Assembly (NCBI GenBank): GCA_021795095.1
Contig: JAJYPU010000026.1
Span: 1-17,342 of the forward strand
DNA from: Actinomycetes bacterium
Lineage (GTDB): Bacteria > Actinomycetota > Acidimicrobiia > Acidimicrobiales > RAAP-2
Direction of reading: 5' to 3'
Length of the DNA stretch: 17,342 bases
This document shows positions 13,196 through 17,342 of the stretch, piece after piece. The number at the start of each line of letters is the position of its first letter. Positions within the stretch are counted from its first letter, which is position 1. The translations under genes and the position numbers were made by a program. Below the pieces are notes generated by a model. It did not search any database, was not told the DNA's origin, and saw only the letters and a list, made by a program, of their open reading frames with translations.

Positions 13196-13759
13196 GTGGC
13201 TCTCGAAGACCTGCAACACAACTTCCTAACCGGCCGTATCGAGGACCTCGTGCGCTGGGCCCGACGGGCATCGGTGTGGCCCGCGACCTTCGGGTTGGCG
13301 TGCTGCGCCATCGAAATGATGGCCGCCGGCGGTGCGGACTTCGACCTCGCGCGCTACGGCATGGAGGTCTTTCGTAACTCCCCGCGTCAGGCCGACCTCA
13401 TGATTGTGGCGGGAAGGGTCTCCCAGAAGATGGCCCCGGTCCTGCGTCAGGTCTACGACCAGATGATGGAGCCCAAGTGGGTCATCTCGATGGGTGTGTG
13501 CGCCTCGACCGGTGGGCTTTTCAACAACTACGCCATCGTCCAGGGTGTCGACCAGATCGTGCCCGTGGACGTCTACGCGCCGGGTTGTCCGCCGAGTCCC
13601 GAGACGCTGATGCACGCGATTTTGACCCTGCACGAGCAGATCCGCACGGGTGAGATCTTGAAGCGCCGCTCGAGCGGCGAGCCCACGCACCTCGAACACC
13701 AGGAGAGCCCCTGGACCCCCGAGGTGCCCGTCGCGGTACGACTGGGGACCCCGAAGTGA
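13196..13759 (+). CDS. nuoB: NADH-quinone oxidoreductase subunit B
   Basis: A 187-residue peripheral-arm subunit that carries the terminal [4Fe-4S] cluster N2, which hands electrons to menaquinone. The four cluster cysteines are all present: adjacent Cys36 and Cys37 ([10 protein letters not shown]), Cys102 (GVCASTGG) and Cys131 (APGCPPSPE). [22 protein letters not shown] is typical of the family. A C-terminal tail of about 25 residues (from about 160, [13 protein letters not shown]) is polar and less conserved. The GTG start is 3 bases after the nuoA stop, and the end overlaps nuoC (GTGA). Confidence 0.96.
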   Translation: MALEDLQHNFLTGRIEDLVRWARRASVWPATFGLACCAIEMMAAGGADFDLARYGMEVFRNSPRQADLMIVAGRVSQKMAPVLRQVYDQMMEPKWVISMGVCASTGGLFNNYAIVQGVDQIVPVDVYAPGCPPSPETLMHAILTLHEQIRTGEILKRRSSGEPTHLEHQESPWTPEVPVAVRLGTPK

Positions 13760-14250
13760 TCAACCTGCCCGCCCACGCCCCGGCCGGGGTCATCACCTCT
13801 GACGTCCTCAAGTCCGACGTCGGCTGTTTCCCCACCCGCGAGCAGTACTTCGGACTCGTGAGCGCATTCAAGGCCGACGGCTTCGAGCTCTGCGCCGACC
13901 TGTGCGGCGTGGACTACCTCGAGCACGCCGGCCGCGCCCTGCCCGAGGGGGTCGAAGCGACGCGCTTCGAGGTGGTCGTGAACCTGCTGTCGATGTCCAA
14001 GCGCGAGCGCGTGCGCGTCCGCGTCCAGGCCGGCAACGAGGCGCCCGCAGTTGACTCGCTGTTCCCGCTCTACCCCGGCACCGAGGCGATGGAGCGCGAG
14101 GCCTTCGACATGTTCGGGATCATCTTCAACGGCCACCCCGACCTGACCCGCATCTTGATGCCCGAGGACTGGGAGGGCCACCCGCTGCGCAAGGACTACG
14201 GCGCGGGACGCGTGCCGGTGCAATTCAAGGAAGCCCCGGGACCACGATGA
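13756..14250 (+). CDS. nuoC: NADH-quinone oxidoreductase subunit C
   Basis: A 164-residue peripheral-arm subunit (30-kDa type) that packs against NuoD. The signature is intact near the C-terminus: [36 protein letters not shown]. It is separate from nuoD, unlike the fused nuoCD of enterobacteria. The GTG start overlaps the nuoB stop (GTGA) and the end overlaps nuoD (ATGA), indicating tight translational coupling. The short N-terminus has no cluster-binding cysteines, as expected, because this subunit holds no cofactor. Confidence 0.95.
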   Translation: MINLPAHAPAGVITSDVLKSDVGCFPTREQYFGLVSAFKADGFELCADLCGVDYLEHAGRALPEGVEATRFEVVVNLLSMSKRERVRVRVQAGNEAPAVDSLFPLYPGTEAMEREAFDMFGIIFNGHPDLTRILMPEDWEGHPLRKDYGAGRVPVQFKEAPGPR

Positions 14251-15599
14251 GCGAACCCACCGTACGAGCCGCCGAGCGGCTGGAACCACTGGTCGTCGAG
14301 ACCTCCGAGGGGGTCCAGGGCCTCCAGCGGCGCGAGTCGACGCCCGCGAGCGAGCTCAGCCGCGAGGTCGGCTCAGTGCTGCGCGTGGACGGCCACGCCT
14401 TCGATCCCAACTCGGTGGACTACGAACGTCGCGACGACGAGACGATGATTATCAACATGGGTCCGTCGCACCCGTCGACCCACGGCGTGCTGCGCATCAT
14501 GCTCGAGCTCGACGGTGAGTTCGTGCTGCGCGCGAAGCCCGTGATCGGCTACCTGCACACCGGCATGGAGAAGACCGGTGAGGAGTTGAGCTACGTTCAG
14601 GGCGGGACCAACGTCACCCGCATGGACTACCTGAGCCCGGTGACCAACGAGCTGTCCTACTCGATGGCCGTCGAGTCGCTGCTCGGCATCGAAGTGCCCG
14701 AACGGGCCACGTGGATCCGCATGATGATGTCCGAGCTCAACCGCATCTCGTCGCACCTGGTGTGGATGGCGACCAACGGGATGGACCTCGGGTCTACCTC
14801 GATGATGATCTACGGATTCCGCGAACGCGAGCTGATCCTCGCCTTCTTCGAGAAGACGGCCGGGCTGCGGCTCAACTTGAACTACGTGCGACCCGGCGGG
14901 GTCGCCGCCGACCTGCCCGACGGGTGGGAGGACGACGTCACGGTCATCTGCGACACGATCGACGAGCGCACCTACGAGTACGACCAGCTGCTGACCGGTC
15001 AACCCATTTTCCGCGAACGCATGATCGGTGTCGCGCCAATCACCGCCGAAGAAGCGCTCGCGCTCTCGGTGACCGGCCCGCTGCTGCGTTCGACGGGCGT
15101 GCCGTGGGACCTGCGCCGCACGATGCCTTACCTCGCCTACGACCAGGTGGACTTCGACGTAATCGTCGGCACCTACGGGGACAACTTCGACCGGTACGCG
15201 ATCCGCCTCAACGAGATCCGCGAGTCGATCCGTATCGTGCGTCAGTGCGTCGAGATGATGCCCCGTGGCGACTACCGCAGCCAGGACCCGAAGGTGACCC
15301 CGCCGCCGCGCGCGCGTATCGGCGAGTCGATGGAGGCGCTGATCCACCACTTCAAGTTGTTCACCGAGGGCTTCCACGTCCCCGCGGGCGAGGTCTACTC
15401 GGCGATTGAGTCCCCGCGCGGGGAGATCGGGTGCTACCTGGTGTCCGACGGGGGCCCCAAGCCCTACCGGATCCACGTGCGCGCCCCCAGCTTCGTGAAT
15501 CTGCAGGCAGTCCCGCTGCTCATGCGTGGCGGCTCGATGTCTGACGCCATCACCGTCATCTCGACGGTTGACCCCATCATGGGAGAGGTAGATCGATGA
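14247..15599 (+). CDS. nuoD: NADH-quinone oxidoreductase subunit D
   Basis: A 450-residue 49-kDa-type subunit that, with NuoB, forms the quinone-binding pocket. The conserved core begins at about residue 67 with MIINMGPSHPSTHGVLR, whose His-rich loop contacts quinone, followed by GYLHTGMEK, MDYLSPVTNELSYSMAVE, NRISSHLVWMATNGMDLG, and the C-terminal SPRGEIGCYLVSDGGPKPYRIHVRAPSF. Before the core lies a polar N-terminal extension of about 65 residues, longer than in E. coli-type proteins. The ATG overlaps the nuoC stop (ATGA), which favours including it. The end overlaps nuoE (ATGA). Confidence 0.96.
   Translation: MSEPTVRAAERLEPLVVETSEGVQGLQRRESTPASELSREVGSVLRVDGHAFDPNSVDYERRDDETMIINMGPSHPSTHGVLRIMLELDGEFVLRAKPVIGYLHTGMEKTGEELSYVQGGTNVTRMDYLSPVTNELSYSMAVESLLGIEVPERATWIRMMMSELNRISSHLVWMATNGMDLGSTSMMIYGFRERELILAFFEKTAGLRLNLNYVRPGGVAADLPDGWEDDVTVICDTIDERTYEYDQLLTGQPIFRERMIGVAPITAEEALALSVTGPLLRSTGVPWDLRRTMPYLAYDQVDFDVIVGTYGDNFDRYAIRLNEIRESIRIVRQCVEMMPRGDYRSQDPKVTPPPRARIGESMEALIHHFKLFTEGFHVPAGEVYSAIESPRGEIGCYLVSDGGPKPYRIHVRAPSFVNLQAVPLLMRGGSMSDAITVISTVDPIMGEVDR
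15581..15588 (+). promoter_or_regulatory. Shine-Dalgarno site for nuoE
   Basis: GGGAGAGG lies seven bases before the nuoE ATG, inside the nuoD coding end. It is the clearest ribosome-binding sequence in the nuo operon and suggests nuoE can initiate on its own rather than only by coupling. Confidence 0.55.
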
Positions 15600-16216
15600 C
15601 CCACTTTCGTTCCGACCTTCGCCAGCGCGCCGAGGAACTGGTGTCGCTCTACCCGCGCCAGCGCTCAGCGATGCTGCCCCTGCTGCACCTGGCCCAGGAG
15701 CAGGACGGTTACGTCACCGACGAGGCCATGGCCGAGATTGCCCAGCTCACCGGCACCACGCCGGCCGAGGTTCGTGGGACCGCAGCGTTCTACGACATGT
15801 TCCACCTTGAGCCTGTCGGCAAGTACGTCGTGGGGGTTTGCACCAACATCGCTTGTCTGCTCGCCGGTGGCGAGGAGCTGCTCGCGCACGCGAGCGCCAC
15901 ACTCGGCTGCTCGGTGGGGGGCACCTCACCAGACGGGATGTTCACCCTCGAAGAGACCGAGTGCCTTGCCGACTGCAACATCGCGCCGGTCGTGCAGGTG
16001 AACCACCGCTACGTGCGCACGACCACCCCGGAGCTCTTCGACGCCCTCGTGGACGACCTGCGCAACGGGCGTCTCGACCACGACGTGCCGCCCCACGGCA
16101 CGCTGATCCGTATCCGTCGCGCCGGTGGGCTGCGCGTGGACCGCGAGGAGCTCGCCGCCGAGCGCCTCGAGGCCCGTGCGGCGCGCGAGGCCCGTGCGGC
16201 GACGGAGGCGAAGTAG
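15596..16216 (+). CDS. nuoE: NADH-quinone oxidoreductase subunit E
   Basis: A 206-residue thioredoxin-like subunit of the NADH-oxidising module, carrying the [2Fe-2S] cluster N1a. The ligands are Cys82 and Cys87 (CTNIAC) and Cys123 and Cys127 (CLADC), in the standard spacing. The N-terminal helical part has YPRQRSAMLPLLHLAQEQDGYVTDEAM and FYDMF. Beyond the usual end at about residue 160 is a charged tail with a short hexapeptide repeat (EARAAR-EARAAT). The ATG overlaps the nuoD stop and the TAG stop overlaps the nuoF GTG (TAGTG). Confidence 0.95.
   Translation: MTHFRSDLRQRAEELVSLYPRQRSAMLPLLHLAQEQDGYVTDEAMAEIAQLTGTTPAEVRGTAAFYDMFHLEPVGKYVVGVCTNIACLLAGGEELLAHASATLGCSVGGTSPDGMFTLEETECLADCNIAPVVQVNHRYVRTTTPELFDALVDDLRNGRLDHDVPPHGTLIRIRRAGGLRVDREELAAERLEARAAREARAATEAK
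16168..16201 (+). repeat. 18-base direct repeat in the nuoE 3' end
   Basis: The 16-base unit CGAGGCCCGTGCGGCG occurs at 16168-16183 and again at 16186-16201, a period of 18 bases. It encodes EARAAR followed by EARAAT in the helical, charged tail of NuoE. In-frame units of this kind can vary in number between strains. Confidence 0.7.
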
Positions 16217-17342
16217 TGGCCTCCCTCGACGCACCCAAGATCGTTTCGTCGCGCGCCAAGTTCGCCGATTCCCACACGCTGTCGCGCTACCTCGAGACCG
16301 GTGGGTACGAGGGACTGCGCAAGGCGCTCACCATGTTCCCCGAGCAGGTGGCGGCCGAGGTCGACGCCGCGTCGCTGCTCGGCCGCGGCGGTGCCGGGTT
16401 CCCGGCCGGGCGCAAGTGGTCGATGTTGCGCAAGTCGCCGGTCTCGTACCTCGTCGTCAACGGAGACGAGTCCGAGCCCGCGACCTTCAAGGACCACTAC
16501 CTGGTCGAGCGAGACCCGCACCAACTCGTCGAGGGTGTCATCATCGCCGCCTACGCGCTGCAGGTCACCCAGGCCTTCATCTACCTGCGCGGCGAGTTCG
16601 CCCTCGGTCTCGAGCGCGTCCAGCAGGCCATCAACGAGGCCTACGAGCACGGCGCGCTCGGCCGCAAGATCTTCGGCTCGTCCTTCTCGCTCGACCTGGT
16701 CGTGCACCCCGGCGCCGGCGCCTACATCTGCGGCGAGGAGACGGCGCTCATCGAGGCCCTCGAGGGCAAGCGCGGCTTCCCGCGCATCAAGCCCCCCTTC
16801 TTCCCCGCGGTGACCGGCCTCTACGGCGAGCCGACGGTGGTGAACAACGTCGAGACGATGTCCAACATGCCCTGGATCGTGCTGAACGGTGGCGCGGCCT
16901 TCGCGGCCCTCGGCGCCGGTCGTTCGGCGGGCACGCGTCTCTTCGCGCTGTCGGGTCGGGTGCGTAACCCGGGGGTCTTCGAGATCGAGATGGTGAAGAA
17001 CACCTTCCGCGACCTCATCTACGACCCCCAGCTCGGCGGTGGGGTCATCGACGACCGCGCGATCAAGGCCATTATCCCCGGTGGGGTCTCCGCGCCGTGG
17101 TTCGGTCCCGAGTTGCTCGACGTGCCGCTCGGACAGGACGAGGTCGCCGAGAAGGGCTCGATGCTCGGCTCGGGATCCATCGTCGTGATGGACGAGACCA
17201 CCTGCGTGGTGCGCGCGACCTGGCGCATCATCAAGTTCTTCTCGCGTGAGTCCTGTGGCCAGTGCACCCCCTGTCGGGAGGGCTCGGGCTGGCTCGAGCG
17301 GATCCTCTACCGACTCGAGCACGGCGGCGGGCGCATCGAGGA
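16216..17342 (+). CDS. nuoF: NADH-quinone oxidoreductase subunit F (partial, 3' end outside window)
   Basis: The first 375 codons of the 51-kDa subunit, which binds NADH and FMN and holds the [4Fe-4S] cluster N3. The FMN/NADH glycine loop GRGGAGFPAGRKW (residues 56-68) is followed by VVNGDESEPATFKDHYL, AYICGEETALIEALEG, and PTVVNNVETMSNMPWI. The cluster motif SCGQCTPCREG supplies Cys347, Cys350 and Cys353; the fourth cysteine should lie about 40 residues on, beyond the window. The frame is open to the last base, so this is truncation by the window. The GTG overlaps the nuoE stop (TAGTG). Confidence 0.95.
   Translation, partial: MASLDAPKIVSSRAKFADSHTLSRYLETGGYEGLRKALTMFPEQVAAEVDAASLLGRGGAGFPAGRKWSMLRKSPVSYLVVNGDESEPATFKDHYLVERDPHQLVEGVIIAAYALQVTQAFIYLRGEFALGLERVQQAINEAYEHGALGRKIFGSSFSLDLVVHPGAGAYICGEETALIEALEGKRGFPRIKPPFFPAVTGLYGEPTVVNNVETMSNMPWIVLNGGAAFAALGAGRSAGTRLFALSGRVRNPGVFEIEMVKNTFRDLIYDPQLGGGVIDDRAIKAIIPGGVSAPWFGPELLDVPLGQDEVAEKGSMLGSGSIVVMDETTCVVRATWRIIKFFSRESCGQCTPCREGSGWLERILYRLEHGGGRIE

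Noticed and set aside
16009..17322. Long minus-strand open frame opposite nuoE and nuoF
   Set aside because: A mirror of strongly conserved plus-strand genes; its translation is biased to Glu, Asp, Arg and Gly with no recognisable domain.
1..17342. Mobile elements, CRISPR arrays, tRNA or rRNA genes, toxin-antitoxin or biosynthetic clusters
   Set aside because: Read through for repeats, transposase or integrase motifs and RNA gene signatures; nothing was found, and virtually all sequence is explained by core metabolic genes.

Overview
The window is a stretch of core energy and cofactor metabolism from a high-GC actinobacterium. By eye the DNA is GC-rich with strong G/C third-position preference. 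The lineage call rests on a mycothiol-type MshA followed by a YbjN-domain gene, a nickel superoxide dismutase with its own processing protease, a rex-hemA-hemC-hemD order, and a MenJ-type reductase divergent from nuo. An Acidimicrobiia-like origin is my best guess, but only an inference. I see no mobile element, phage gene, CRISPR array, tRNA or rRNA. The window is almost entirely coding; the longest gene-free stretch is the sodN/sodX intergenic region of 88 bases.

Layout. Positions 1-1015: a small TraR/DksA-type zinc-finger protein, convergent with sodN (Ni-SOD, minus strand), which is divergent from sodX (its S26-type protease). Positions 1048-2747: mshA and a ybjN-like gene. Then proC (2774-3580) and the NADH/NAD+ sensor gene rex (3602-4321). 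Positions 4312-9436: a nearly complete route from glutamyl-tRNA to uroporphyrinogen III, hemA-hemC-hemD-hemB-hemL, followed by an uncharacterised membrane-anchored protein (to 10530). Positions 10534-12667, minus strand: menJ-like reductase and a ZIP metal transporter. Positions 12734-17342: nuoA-B-C-D-E and most of nuoF, which runs off the window.

How they fit together. Complex I passes electrons from NADH to menaquinone, whose side chain MenJ-like reductases tailor. Rex senses NADH/NAD+ and sits directly before the heme genes that supply cytochromes. Ni-SOD and mycothiol handle oxidative stress. The theme is redox and respiratory housekeeping, not a defence or mobile system.

The most useful non-genic observation is a strict promoter grammar. 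Six genes that begin transcription units (sodX, mshA, proC, rex, hemB, menJ-like) carry TANNNT exactly six bases before the start codon, the geometry of leaderless mRNAs; genes inside operons do not. hemA departs from this: it has a TAGGAT box, a perfect 21-base palindrome just upstream inside the rex coding end, and a 7-codon in-frame mini-ORF overlapping its GTG start. That makes the rex/hemA junction the best candidate for an undescribed regulatory element here.
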